Source of the DNA: Microcaldota archaeon | GTDB lineage: Archaea; Iainarchaeota; Iainarchaeia; JAADDC01 | Length of the DNA stretch: 21,166 nucleotides | Assembly (NCBI GenBank): GCA_027074515.1 | Contig: JALTCQ010000110.1 | Location: 1-21,166 of the forward strand | Direction of reading: 5' to 3' | Shown: positions 8,155-15,110 of the stretch, one piece after another | Layout of the letters: every line of letters starts with the position of its first letter | How positions within the stretch are numbered: the stretch's first letter is position 1 | Translations under genes and position numbers: made by a program | Notes under the pieces: model-generated | Seen by the model: only the letters and a program-made list of their open reading frames with translations | The model's database searches: none | What the model was told of the DNA's origin: nothing

Positions 8155-9126
8155 TTAGAAGGGCGTTTCGGAGGGGGTGCGTTCCGCTGTTCCGTTGATG
8201 GGGGTGAACTCCGCTGGCACTTCCTGTACGACATCGGGGGTCGCGGGGAAGTCCAGAACGAGCCGAACTTTGCCCCTTGCGCTGACGTATCTTCCCATGC
8301 CCAGCGTGTACAGTACGCTGATGTAATGCTGGTACTCTTGGAAGAACCTTCCGAGGCGTGGTTTTGGGAGAATTACCGCAACTACGTCTTTCGTTTCGCC
8401 TGCCGTGATTCTGAGCTTCTGGAATGGTATCCCATCTGCCCGAGCGAGCGTGGCCCGTATTCCATCTGCTTCGAAGTCCACTCTCGCGTTCCTGCTTTTG
8501 CCAGCCACGTAGTGGAACTCTATGTCGGAGTCTGTTTGTATGAGGCGCGCTTTGTCTGGATCTTTGGATACTTTTGCATTTTTAGATAGACGAAGCACGT
8601 ACTGCTGTCCTGGAGGAATTAACGCCACATAGAAATCTTCAAACTCGTGCACGGGCGTTTCCAGTTTTCTTTTGGTAAATACGTAGTTGAATTCAGTTGG
8701 TTCTTCGTCTTTGAAGCTCCACACCATGTATTCCAGATCGCCACCATCGCTCCCCTTTATCTTCAAGTATTCTCCGTGCGCCATCTTTATCGGAACGCCC
8801 GGGATCCGCAACACTCTGCCGTCTGTCTGAATCTCCATTGTCTTGAGCCTTTGGACGAACTTTTCTGCTTTTCTTTTTGTTTTTCGGAGCTTGTAGTCGT
8901 AGTAGATCACCACAGGCGTTGTCAGAACCGCGGTTAATCCAAATATGATCCCGAAGAGCAGCATCATATTCTGAAACTCCTTTGCAGGCAGGGTTATGCC
9001 AGCGTACGCGATAAGTATGGCCAGAACGCCCAATATAACTGCGAGTATTTGCCAAGTGGGTATTTTATGCGTTTTCCAACCCTTTGGCGTGAGCTTCTCC
9101 CCTGTTTCTGCGAGTATGGGAATCAT
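8155..9126 (-). CDS. MpB: membrane-hairpin protein, paralogous family member
   Basis: A 323-residue member of the Mp family. Two TM helices (about 27-45 and 54-75) lie between basic segments (GWKTHK; KLRKTKRKAEK), predicting the C-terminal domain in the cytosol. The conserved blocks are FEDFYVALIPPGQQYVLRL, DPDKARLIQTDSDIEFHYVA followed by GKSRNARVDFEADG, ADGIPFQKLRITAGETKDV, ARGKVRLVLDFPAT and VPAEFTP. It is most similar by eye to MpD. The ATG at 9126 overlaps the TGA of mpC (ATGA) and has AGGTGAT seven bases upstream, so translation is probably coupled. No catalytic motif is recognisable. Confidence 0.8.
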   Translation of the reverse strand: MIPILAETGEKLTPKGWKTHKIPTWQILAVILGVLAILIAYAGITLPAKEFQNMMLLFGIIFGLTAVLTTPVVIYYDYKLRKTKRKAEKFVQRLKTMEIQTDGRVLRIPGVPIKMAHGEYLKIKGSDGGDLEYMVWSFKDEEPTEFNYVFTKRKLETPVHEFEDFYVALIPPGQQYVLRLSKNAKVSKDPDKARLIQTDSDIEFHYVAGKSRNARVDFEADGIRATLARADGIPFQKLRITAGETKDVVAVILPKPRLGRFFQEYQHYISVLYTLGMGRYVSARGKVRLVLDFPATPDVVQEVPAEFTPINGTAERTPSETPF

Positions 9127-10082
9127 TTATCATCACCTCTTGCCGCTACGAACTCCGCCGGGACCTCTGCTTTAACATCTTCGTGGGTCGCCATGCTCAA
9201 CACCATGCGAACGCTGTGAATGTCTGTTACGTACATGCTCTTTCCTGTTGCTTTTTCCCATAGTAAAGAATGCTGGGCAAGGCCGTACTCCGCAAGGGGG
9301 CGCTTATGGGGAAAGATGATCATAGTGAGCTCCGCCACGTCCCCTGGTGTAAACACCTTCTGGATGAAGGGTATTGCGTCTGTTTCCCATAGCTTCACAG
9401 TTCCCGTGTCATATATGCCTTCCAGGCGCACGCCTTGGCTCTTTTGCTTGACGTATCTTATCTCTATGGCGGATCCGATTTGTGTCGCCTCTGCTCGGTC
9501 TTGTTCCCACGTTACGGAAATAGGTTTTTCCAAGCGCAAGTAGTACCAGCTGCTCGGGGGCACAATCGCCAGTATATAGTTGCCAAGATCCATCGCTGGG
9601 AGTACTGCTTCCTCAGGCGTGAATCGCACGGTGGCGGGAAGCTCCGCGTGATGCGGATCGTCTGGAGACCCAATCACGTTGTACGTCCACACATATCCGC
9701 TGGTGGCACCCACGTTCCACAGGGCATCAACATTCATGCTTACGGTCCCATATCCGTATATTTTGGCGCTCGGCACGGCGACGTGGATCGTACCGTTTCC
9801 CGGCGAGATTGTCATGTCTGCAAGCCTGTGGTCAATATACGTTTTGGCGTGCAATTTGCCGTTTTGGTTCTCAGCATATATGTACGTAAGCCCTACGCCC
9901 ACCAACAGCCCGTATACCGTGAGCTTAATCAGTTCTATCGTACCTATCTTGCCCACGAGCGCGTATAGCAGGCCCAGTGGTACGAGAACAGGCGCTGTCA
10001 GGAGGATCACGGAGATTACTGTGACCTTAGGCGCGGATACGTTTTTCACTTCTTCCCCGTTTGGACCGTAGATGTATCTCAC
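9123..10082 (-). CDS. MpC: most divergent member of the membrane-hairpin family
   Basis: I place the start at GTG 10082, because AGGAGG lies seven bases before it and overlaps the stop region of mpD; a longer reading from 10112 would run into mpD. The product has 319 residues. Two TM helices (about 18-38 and 43-62) are followed by a longer middle region than in its relatives. The C-terminal domain keeps NYILAIVPPSSWYYLRLE, an EIRYV block, IPFIQKVFTPGDVAELTMII, VRMVLSM and VPAEFVA, but has lost the YVAGKS and AKGK blocks (YVKQKSQG instead). This suggests relaxed or altered function. It sits between mpD and mpB in one operon. Confidence 0.8.
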   Translation of the reverse strand: MRYIYGPNGEEVKNVSAPKVTVISVILLTAPVLVPLGLLYALVGKIGTIELIKLTVYGLLVGVGLTYIYAENQNGKLHAKTYIDHRLADMTISPGNGTIHVAVPSAKIYGYGTVSMNVDALWNVGATSGYVWTYNVIGSPDDPHHAELPATVRFTPEEAVLPAMDLGNYILAIVPPSSWYYLRLEKPISVTWEQDRAEATQIGSAIEIRYVKQKSQGVRLEGIYDTGTVKLWETDAIPFIQKVFTPGDVAELTMIIFPHKRPLAEYGLAQHSLLWEKATGKSMYVTDIHSVRMVLSMATHEDVKAEVPAEFVAARGDDK

Positions 10083-10093
10083 GTTGGTTCCTC

Positions 10094-11137
10094 CTACTTG
10101 ATGATCTTCCACGCATCTACCACCACGCCCAGGTCGCTGCCTTCTGCCGCGTTTTCAATAAGCCTTTCCAGAGGCTCCGCATCGCTTGGCTTGTCGCCGA
10201 CTCTGGCGCCAGGCACCACGTTTACTGGGCGCCCGTCCGGCGTCGGAACAAACTCCGCCGGTGCCGCTGCGTGTCTGTCCAGCGCGATGGGGTAGTCCAG
10301 CGTTGCCACCAGTTTGCCTTTTGCCAGCGCAAAGGTGCCGTCTATCTGTTCAAGGAAGAGCAGATAGTCAGTATAATCCTGTTCGTACCTGCTTCCGCCG
10401 AAGAGTGGCTTGTTCACTACTATCGCCAACACATCATCTGTCTTTCCTGCTCCAACCACAAGCTTCTGGAAAGGAATGCCTTTCACCTCAGCTATCTTTA
10501 CTTTTAGTCCATGGGATTCAAACTCGAGCCGTGCATCCCTGCTCTTGCCCGCCACGTATTGGAATTCTATTTCTTGCTCCCCCTCGTCTTGGTGAACGAT
10601 TACCTTGTCCGGCAACGCGTCTAATTCTATGTCGTGCTCTATTTTCAGGTAGTATCTGTTCAGGGGTGGCACGAGGACGACGTAGTAGTCTCCAAAGTCA
10701 TACGCCGGCGCGTATATGCCATCCCTTGCAAAAACTATGTCTGGTTCTGGTTTCTGGTCCAGGAACTCCCAGCGCATGTACTCTCGCTTGCTGTTCTTTC
10801 CGCGCTCCACGTGGTATTTGCCGACAAGTGTGACGGCCTTTTTGCCCTCCAGAATCACAGTTCGCCCGCTTACGGAATAACTCAGGTCGGATAGCTCCTG
10901 CTCAAAGAACTCTCTCGCTTTTTTGTACTTGCCCAGGGATAGCTCCACCCCAACTGCCGTGGCTATTGCGGAGCCACTTACAGCCAAGATACTCAGCCAT
11001 GGTGGGGCCCTCTGATAGAGAAGATACCCTGTGAGCAGTGCTATTCCCACTCCGCCGTATCCCCAGTACTTTTTGCGGAGCTCATTGCTTGCGTTTCTGT
11101 GAAGAGGTTCCACCGTATTGACATGGATACCTTGCAT
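10094..11137 (-). CDS. MpD: membrane-hairpin protein, first gene of the mpD-mpC-mpB run
   Basis: I set the start at ATG 11137: GGAG lies four bases upstream and a TATA-like CTTTAATA (11168-11161) is centred 27 bases upstream. Longer readings from 11326 would overlap the HTH gene and add a low-complexity stretch with no family match. The 347-residue product has two TM helices (about 25-42 and 48-66) between basic segments (NELRKKYWG; LGKYKKAR). The C-terminal domain has DYYVVLVPPLNRYYLKIE, IEFQYVAGKSRDARLEFE, VKGIPFQKLVVGAGKTDDVL, LAKGKLVATLDYPIA and APAEFVP, followed by an extra tail of about 50 residues. Function is unknown. Confidence 0.82.
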   Translation of the reverse strand: MQGIHVNTVEPLHRNASNELRKKYWGYGGVGIALLTGYLLYQRAPPWLSILAVSGSAIATAVGVELSLGKYKKAREFFEQELSDLSYSVSGRTVILEGKKAVTLVGKYHVERGKNSKREYMRWEFLDQKPEPDIVFARDGIYAPAYDFGDYYVVLVPPLNRYYLKIEHDIELDALPDKVIVHQDEGEQEIEFQYVAGKSRDARLEFESHGLKVKIAEVKGIPFQKLVVGAGKTDDVLAIVVNKPLFGGSRYEQDYTDYLLFLEQIDGTFALAKGKLVATLDYPIALDRHAAAPAEFVPTPDGRPVNVVPGARVGDKPSDAEPLERLIENAAEGSDLGVVVDAWKIIK

Positions 11138-11160
11138 GTTACTCCAGAATGTTTTTGTGG

Positions 11161-11168
11161 TATTAAAG
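11161..11168 (-). promoter_or_regulatory. TATA box of the mpD-mpC-mpB-nuclease run
   Basis: CTTTAATA on the minus strand, centred about 27 bases before the mpD ATG, in the 91-base gap after the HTH gene. It suggests that the Mp operon is transcribed separately from the DUF2178/SdpI/HTH operon upstream. Confidence 0.5.
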
Positions 11169-11228
11169 CGTGTTGCCCCCGCCAGAGACACCGGTTCATC
11201 GCATCCCCGGGCGTCGCGAGCGGGGGCA

Positions 11229-11423
11229 TTAATCTTCTGGCTCAAATATTTCTTCAATCTTCTTGCCGAAGAACCGGGAGATCTTGAAGGCGAGCCGGAG
11301 GGACGGGTCGTACTTGCCTCGCTCAATGGCGATGATCGTCTGTCGTGTCACGTCCAGCGCTGCCGCCAGCTCCTCTTGCGTTATCCCTCTTTCCTGTCTG
11401 AGCTCTCTCAGCCTGTTCCTCAA
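11229..11423 (-). CDS. Small HTH (Xre-type) transcriptional regulator, TTG start
   Basis: I set the start at TTG 11423, which overlaps the TGA of the preceding DUF2178-like gene and has GGAGG eight bases upstream within its last codons. This gives 64 residues beginning (M)[19 protein letters not shown], the exact form of the short archaeal/bacterial HTH_3 regulators. The five-helix HTH continues through [18 protein letters not shown] and ends [21 protein letters not shown]. These proteins are nearly all DNA-binding domain, act as dimers in the cytosol and typically regulate the membrane-protein operon they belong to. As last gene of the operon it probably binds the palindrome at 12837-12872; that link is inference. 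Confidence 0.9.
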   Translation of the reverse strand: MRNRLRELRQERGITQEELAAALDVTRQTIIAIERGKYDPSLRLAFKISRFFGKKIEEIFEPED

Positions 11424-11818
11424 TGGGTGTCCCTCCACTCCATGTATTGATACACGACGACCCATATGAACAGCACCGCGAAGCCCGTGGAGAGCAAAGG
11501 AATGCCTACCGCTGGCGTAGGGACTGCCATGCTAGTACCAGCTATTATAAGCGTCCCGATCGTCGCTATCAACGTGTGCTTCGCTGCAACGGCAAGGTTC
11601 TTTTCCCTGCGCTCGTCCCACTCCTCGTAGTTAGACAGCGCCATAAGTATTGCCACGACGGCGGTTGTTACTATTGCGGCGATGAATGAGGATGTGTACA
11701 TTCCTTCGCTTGCCAAGTTGCCCGCCGTTATGCCTCCGACTATGGCAAGGATGCTGATGAGTGGGTTAGTTTTCCTTCGTACGCCACTCTTTGTTCCAAC
11801 GTAAATGCGGAGCTTCAT
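11420..11818 (-). CDS. DUF2178-like membrane protein (second copy)
   Basis: A 132-residue protein with four predicted TM helices in two pairs separated by a charged cytosolic loop containing [20 protein letters not shown], and an end of YMEWRDTH. The layout (two helices, DER-type loop, two helices, WRD end) matches DUF2178-like proteins and the first gene of this operon. The ATG at 11818 overlaps the stop of the SdpI-like gene (ATGA), with GGAGG nine bases upstream; its own stop overlaps the TTG of the HTH gene. No biochemical function is known for the family; co-occurrence with short HTH regulators is typical. Confidence 0.75.
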   Translation of the reverse strand: MKLRIYVGTKSGVRRKTNPLISILAIVGGITAGNLASEGMYTSSFIAAIVTTAVVAILMALSNYEEWDERREKNLAVAAKHTLIATIGTLIIAGTSMAVPTPAVGIPLLSTGFAVLFIWVVVYQYMEWRDTH

Positions 11819-12453
11819 TGCTCTCGCCTCCAGACTACGTACGCCGCAACGCTTGCCAATACTACTCCAGCAAGTGTCACTATAAGCCCTAGCAGTGCCG
11901 TATTCGCTCCAAGACCCTCCAGCAATATCAGTATTCCTCCGATGCCCAGGGATGCACCGCCGATCCTATTACTGACATCCCACGCCTTCTCCGATTCTAG
12001 CCCCCACGGTGTTCGGACACCTAAAGCCCAGTTCTGCTTGGCAACGAAGGTAGCTACGCCAGCTACCGCGAGAGCTGCCCCACCACCGGCCATGGCGACA
12101 GCACTCGCGTTGATGTTGTATTCTGCCGCTTGAAGGACGGCTGCTGAGAGAATAAGTGCCATTATGGCGGAAAACCCGATTACGAATGCGTTGTATGCTC
12201 TGGAGAACTTCTCTACGTTCTCCCGACGCGGATACACGAATCTGATGCCCCATACGACAAAGGTTATCGCTGCCATCAGAGCGACAAGCGCGGGAAAGTC
12301 CTTTGCGGTTGTCCAGCCGTTTGGTTCACCGTTTATTCCCCAGTGCGTAGGAATTTTGGCAGTGGGCGGAATATGGAGCATATAAAAGAGGGCCAAGGGA
12401 GCAGCCCATGCCAACACAGCGGTTACAAGCGTAAAGACGTCCATTCTATCCAT
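11815..12453 (-). CDS. SdpI/DUF1648-family membrane protein
   Basis: A 212-residue, six-helix membrane protein. The DUF1648 signature lies near the N-terminus (KIPTHWGINGEPNGWTTA, about 33-50), and the SdpI signature in the second half (NWALGVRTPWGLESEKAWDV, about 143-162). In Bacillus, SdpI gives immunity to the SdpC toxin and acts in signal transduction; no Sdp toxin gene is visible here, so only the family is assigned. The start is ATG 12453, six bases after GGAGGG, overlapping the end of the upstream DUF2178-like gene by eight bases. It has exactly the same length as the frame-restored SdpI-like gene at 13479-14116. Confidence 0.88.
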   Translation of the reverse strand: MDRMDVFTLVTAVLAWAAPLALFYMLHIPPTAKIPTHWGINGEPNGWTTAKDFPALVALMAAITFVVWGIRFVYPRRENVEKFSRAYNAFVIGFSAIMALILSAAVLQAAEYNINASAVAMAGGGAALAVAGVATFVAKQNWALGVRTPWGLESEKAWDVSNRIGGASLGIGGILILLEGLGANTALLGLIVTLAGVVLASVAAYVVWRREQ

Positions 12454-12823
12454 GTACGTCCCTCCAGTTCAGCGTGAAGTACGCAACGACCCAGATGATA
12501 CCGGGAACGACCATCCCCACGAAGAGCACTGCTGCCTCCGTGTATCCGAGCATGTTCGCATAGGCTCCTGCGAGCAGGCCCACCACTGCTGACGCTCTAA
12601 CGGCGATGAGTGCTGCGTCCTTCGATCTTGCGACCATGCGCTCGTCCGCCTTCTGGACCGGTCCGAGGGCTGCTGCGATCACAGTTACCAGGGCCGTTGC
12701 AAAAAGTCCTTCCACTGTGAATAACACAACATCTCCCTTTTCCGCTGCGTCGCCCATGAACCAACCCGCTATCGCGAGAATGCTAATTATGAGCACTGCT
12801 CTTAGTTTTACTCTTCGGACCAT
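12446..12823 (-). CDS. DUF2178-like membrane protein (first copy, operon head)
   Basis: A 125-residue protein from ATG 12823, chosen because GGTG lies six bases upstream; a GTG at 12832 is the alternative. There are two TM helices (about 8-45), a cytosolic loop with VQKADERMVARSKDAALIAV, two more helices (about 74-112) and a YFTLNWRDVHG end. By eye it is a paralog of the gene at 11420-11818. It leads a four-gene coupled operon: DUF2178-like, SdpI-like, DUF2178-like, HTH regulator. Its promoter (TTTTATTAA on minus, about 12867-12859) lies inside the 36-bp palindrome, which strongly suggests repression at that site. Confidence 0.75.
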   Translation of the reverse strand: MVRRVKLRAVLIISILAIAGWFMGDAAEKGDVVLFTVEGLFATALVTVIAAALGPVQKADERMVARSKDAALIAVRASAVVGLLAGAYANMLGYTEAAVLFVGMVVPGIIWVVAYFTLNWRDVHG

Positions 12824-12836
12824 GCTCAACACCGTA

Positions 12837-12872
12837 ATGTAAAGAAAACTTAACGTTAATAAAACTTTACAT
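12837..12872. promoter_or_regulatory. 36-bp nested palindrome, probable operator
   Basis: Two inverted repeats share one centre (12854/12855): outer arms ATGTAAAG (12837-12844) and CTTTACAT (12865-12872), and an inner perfect palindrome TTAACGTTAA (12850-12859). The five-base spacers (AAAAC, TAAAA) are not complementary. The element also contains near-identical direct repeats AAAACTTAAC and AAAACTTTAC spaced 16 bases apart. It covers the likely TATA box of the minus operon and abuts the plus-strand TATA (12878-12884), so a bound protein could control both directions. The HTH regulator encoded in the operon is the natural candidate binder (inference). Confidence 0.7.
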
Positions 12873-12877
12873 AGTGC

Positions 12878-12884
12878 TTTTATT
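12878..12884 (+). promoter_or_regulatory. TATA box for the gene at 12907
   Basis: TTTTATT centred 26 bases before ATG 12907, immediately next to the nested palindrome. No ribosome site precedes the ATG, consistent with a leaderless mRNA. Confidence 0.5.
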
Positions 12885-12906
12885 CAGCCTCCTCGCAGTT
12901 AAACAC

Positions 12907-13383
12907 ATGGAACCACTCTATCGCAGCATCCTTGAAAGGGCGAGAAAGCACCAACCATTTTGGGATTTCTTGAGAGAGCATTTTACTGGTAAGTATCTTG
13001 AGGCGCACCGAGAAGTTTTTGGAGAAGACGAGCATTACCGGCGAGTTTTGAGTGCCAAGAACGGCATCTTTGATATGGACCCACAATTGTTTTTCAAGCT
13101 TCACGAGGAGCTCGGGCGTATTATGGGAATCCCCAGCGAGCCAGAGCGAAGAGATCCGAGGCTCGACGATCTGTACGTTGTTCGGGTGAATCCGAAGTAT
13201 GCTCCTGAACTGGCGGAGGAGCTGGCAAGGGCTGCGGTTGCAGCCGAAAAATTGTATGGAAAGCCAATCTGGGCGGTTCCAAGGACAGACGCAGTTAGCA
13301 TATTGAAGAATGCTGCTTTAGGCGTGCACAAGCGATATAAAGACCGCGAACCCGTTTTAGTTGGCCCTGGAAACATTGTTTGA
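12907..13383 (+). CDS. Unrecognised soluble protein
   Basis: A 158-residue charged protein from ATG 12907, chosen over an upstream in-frame start at 12874 because the TATA box is 26 bases before 12907. The first part is helical (YRSILERARKHQPFWDFL) and the middle has DPRLDDLYVVRVNPKY. The end reads PIWAVPRTDAV, then NAALGV, then VLVGPGNIV. The segment AVP-x-N/T … LG-V/I … VLVGP resembles the region just before and at motif I of the methyltransferase-like pair at 16542-18334, but the protein stops there with no methyltransferase domain following in any frame. No TM helices and no known domain. It may be controlled together with the divergent DUF2178/SdpI operon. Confidence 0.68.
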   Translation: MEPLYRSILERARKHQPFWDFLREHFTGKYLEAHREVFGEDEHYRRVLSAKNGIFDMDPQLFFKLHEELGRIMGIPSEPERRDPRLDDLYVVRVNPKYAPELAEELARAAVAAEKLYGKPIWAVPRTDAVSILKNAALGVHKRYKDREPVLVGPGNIV

Positions 13384-13449
13384 TTCGTGCCGTGATGATG
13401 AGTGGTTTGAGCCTCGCTGTGGGGTGATGAGAAGCCGCCAAGCTGACCA

Positions 13450-13457
13450 TTTATATT
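13450..13457 (+). promoter_or_regulatory. TATA box of the second SdpI-like gene
   Basis: TTTATATT centred about 25 bases before ATG 13479, with no ribosome site between; a typical leaderless archaeal promoter. It supports 13479 as the true start of the frameshifted gene. Confidence 0.6.
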
Positions 13458-13478
13458 CCCTGATTCCCCCGTTCTTTC

Positions 13479-14116
13479 ATGAAGAGCGTTGATGCGCTCC
13501 TACTCGCAGAATTCATCATCTTCGTATCTTTGCTCGCCTCTGCATATTACTACGCGTTTCTCCCATCTAGATCGCGGTACACTGGAACCAACAGGGTGTT
13601 GTGGATGGTTATGCTCCAAAGACTATGATCTTGTGGCTGCCAGTATTCTTTGCAGCCCTTGTTTTACTTGTTTGGGCTCTGCCTTTTGCGGATCCATTGC
13701 GGGATAACGTGAATCGTTTCAGAGATGTTTTTGACGGCTTTGTAGTGCTTCTCGCGCTCTTTCTCGCTGCGACCCAGTGCCTTTTGCTTGGATACAACCT
13801 CGGATGGGTCTCCACCGTAACCGTTGCGATTCTTGTGCTTGTCGGAGTGTTGCTCATCGCTACCGGATATATTCTCTACGTTTCTGAGCCGAACTGGTTC
13901 ATTGGATTTAGGACGCCGTGGACGCTGTCTTCTCCCGTGGTGTGGAAGCGCGTTAATCGCGTAGCAGGTATCTTTTTCGCCTTGTTTGGTCTCTTGATTA
14001 CAGTATCTTCAATTTTCTCCACGATGCTCGCGCTCTACGAGATCTTCGCGCTCCTCGCAGTAGTCATCCTTCTTGCTGTGTGGTCTTACGTTCTTTACGT
14101 GAACGAGCATCGTTGA
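13479..14116 (+). pseudogene. SdpI/DUF1648-family membrane protein, one-base frameshift
   Basis: The N-terminal part is read from ATG 13479 (MKSVDALLLAEFIIFV, then YYYAFLPS), and the rest in another frame (IAVHWNQQGVVDGYAPKTM onward). The switch falls exactly inside the DUF1648 signature LPxxIPxHWN: adding one base between 13566 and 13570 would give LPS-x-IAVHWN, a perfect family motif. The restored protein has 212 residues, identical in length to the sibling at 11815-12453, and carries the SdpI signature NWFIGFRTPWTLSSPVVWKR. Without correction the first frame stops about 40 codons in. This is either a recent pseudogene, a sequencing or assembly error, or less likely programmed frameshifting. 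If translation restarts downstream, a shortened membrane protein from about 13601 could be made. Confidence 0.85.
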
Positions 14117-14134
14117 TCGTCTAACTTTATTACC

Positions 14135-14141
14135 TTTAAAA
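14135..14141 (+). promoter_or_regulatory. TATA box of the UbiA-like pair
   Basis: TTTAAAA centred 24 bases before GTG 14162, with no ribosome site before the GTG. It supports a leaderless GTG start for the first UbiA-like gene. Confidence 0.45.
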
Positions 14142-14161
14142 CCGCCCCTCTTTTTATTAGC

Positions 14162-15100
14162 GTGAACTGGAAGGCGTACGTTTCGAAGTTCTGGAAGTCC
14201 ATCCTCGTTCGTAAGGCCAATATGGTCGCCGTTGTCATTTTCGTCGCCACGTACTTCTCTATGCTCCCAGGCATCAAGGGTTTGGTCGGCCTCGCCCTCT
14301 TCCTCTTCGCCTATTCGTCCATTTACTACTATAACGACCTGCTGGACTACGATGCCGACAAGAAAAGGACATATATGCCGCCGGACAAGCTCCTCTACCA
14401 CGGAGATGCATCCCCACGGGACTACGTGCACCTCCTTGCTTGGGTTCCGGTGCTGGGAGTCTCTGCCACGTTCCTCTACAGCCCGCTTCTTGGTGTTGTA
14501 ACAGCACTCACAATACTCATGAACCACCTTCGAACGGTCGTGAAGAACCTCTTTATTCGCGAGACGCTCCTGGCTGTGGTGGAGTTCTTGAACTTCGAGG
14601 CGTTCTGGGTGGCGCTATACGGCTCGCTCATTCCTGGCATTGCCATTCCGATCTTCGGAGCGTACGCCTTTGCATATGCGCTATCTCACGCAGTGTATAA
14701 ACTTCGTTCAAAGCCCCTGCTTCAGGCGATCCGCACCTGGTGGCTCTGGGCCTTGGCCGTTGCCATCTTTGTGAACGCTGCATTTAGCCTGCCCCTCGTG
14801 TCTGAGAGCACGCTGCACGCCATGGCAATCTTGGTGGCGTCCGTCGTGTACGTTCTCTTCGTCGCACTTGCTGCCTCCCGCTACCTCAACAAGGATTTGG
14901 AGACGGGGATGCAGCGAATCTTCCGCGCGCACGATGTTGGTCTCACCCTTGCTACCCTCGTGTTTATGGCAATCGGCGTTGCCATCGTTTATGCACACAT
15001 ACCGACGGCTCCTGTTCCCATTTCCGCTCCGGAGGGCGTGCGCATCGCTCTCAGCTCCATAGACCGATACCAATCCCAGCTTCTTGCGTACCTGCTCTGA
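14162..15100 (+). CDS. UbiA-like membrane protein, first of a tandem pair
   Basis: A 312-residue protein with about nine TM helices. The first UbiA Asp-rich motif is intact near residue 58 (YYYNDLLDYDADKKR; NDxxDxxxD), which in the family binds Mg-diphosphate of a prenyl donor. At the position of the second Asp motif (normally DxxxD near residue 180) it instead has ALSHAVYKLRSKP. The C-terminal part (about 230-312) carries extra helices. Family: prenyltransferases of quinone, heme or archaeal lipid synthesis; with the second motif missing, the reaction cannot be assigned. GTG start with TATA 24 bases upstream. The next gene follows after a ten-base gap and is a paralog. Confidence 0.78.
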   Translation: MNWKAYVSKFWKSILVRKANMVAVVIFVATYFSMLPGIKGLVGLALFLFAYSSIYYYNDLLDYDADKKRTYMPPDKLLYHGDASPRDYVHLLAWVPVLGVSATFLYSPLLGVVTALTILMNHLRTVVKNLFIRETLLAVVEFLNFEAFWVALYGSLIPGIAIPIFGAYAFAYALSHAVYKLRSKPLLQAIRTWWLWALAVAIFVNAAFSLPLVSESTLHAMAILVASVVYVLFVALAASRYLNKDLETGMQRIFRAHDVGLTLATLVFMAIGVAIVYAHIPTAPVPISAPEGVRIALSSIDRYQSQLLAYLL

Positions 15101-15110
15101 CGGTGATGTC

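Noticed and set aside
7957..8589. Plus-strand open frame of about 210 codons across the nuclease/mpB junction
   Set aside because: It is antisense to two supported genes, has an unusual composition and no recognisable motif or start signal.
10186..10833. Plus-strand open frame of about 215 codons opposite mpD
   Set aside because: Arg-, Ser- and Cys-rich product with no domain or hydrophobic pattern, no promoter or ribosome site, and it lies antisense to a well-supported family member. It is a codon-bias shadow.
11138..11326. N-terminal extension of mpD reaching back to 11326
   Set aside because: It would overlap the HTH gene by nearly 100 bases, has Ser/Arg-rich low-complexity content unlike the paralogs, and the TATA and GGAG signals point to ATG 11137.
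13479..14116. Programmed frameshift as the main explanation for the SdpI-like gene
   Set aside because: The joint has no obvious slippery heptamer or stimulatory stem, and the sibling gene of identical length is read in one frame; a lesion or an error is simpler.
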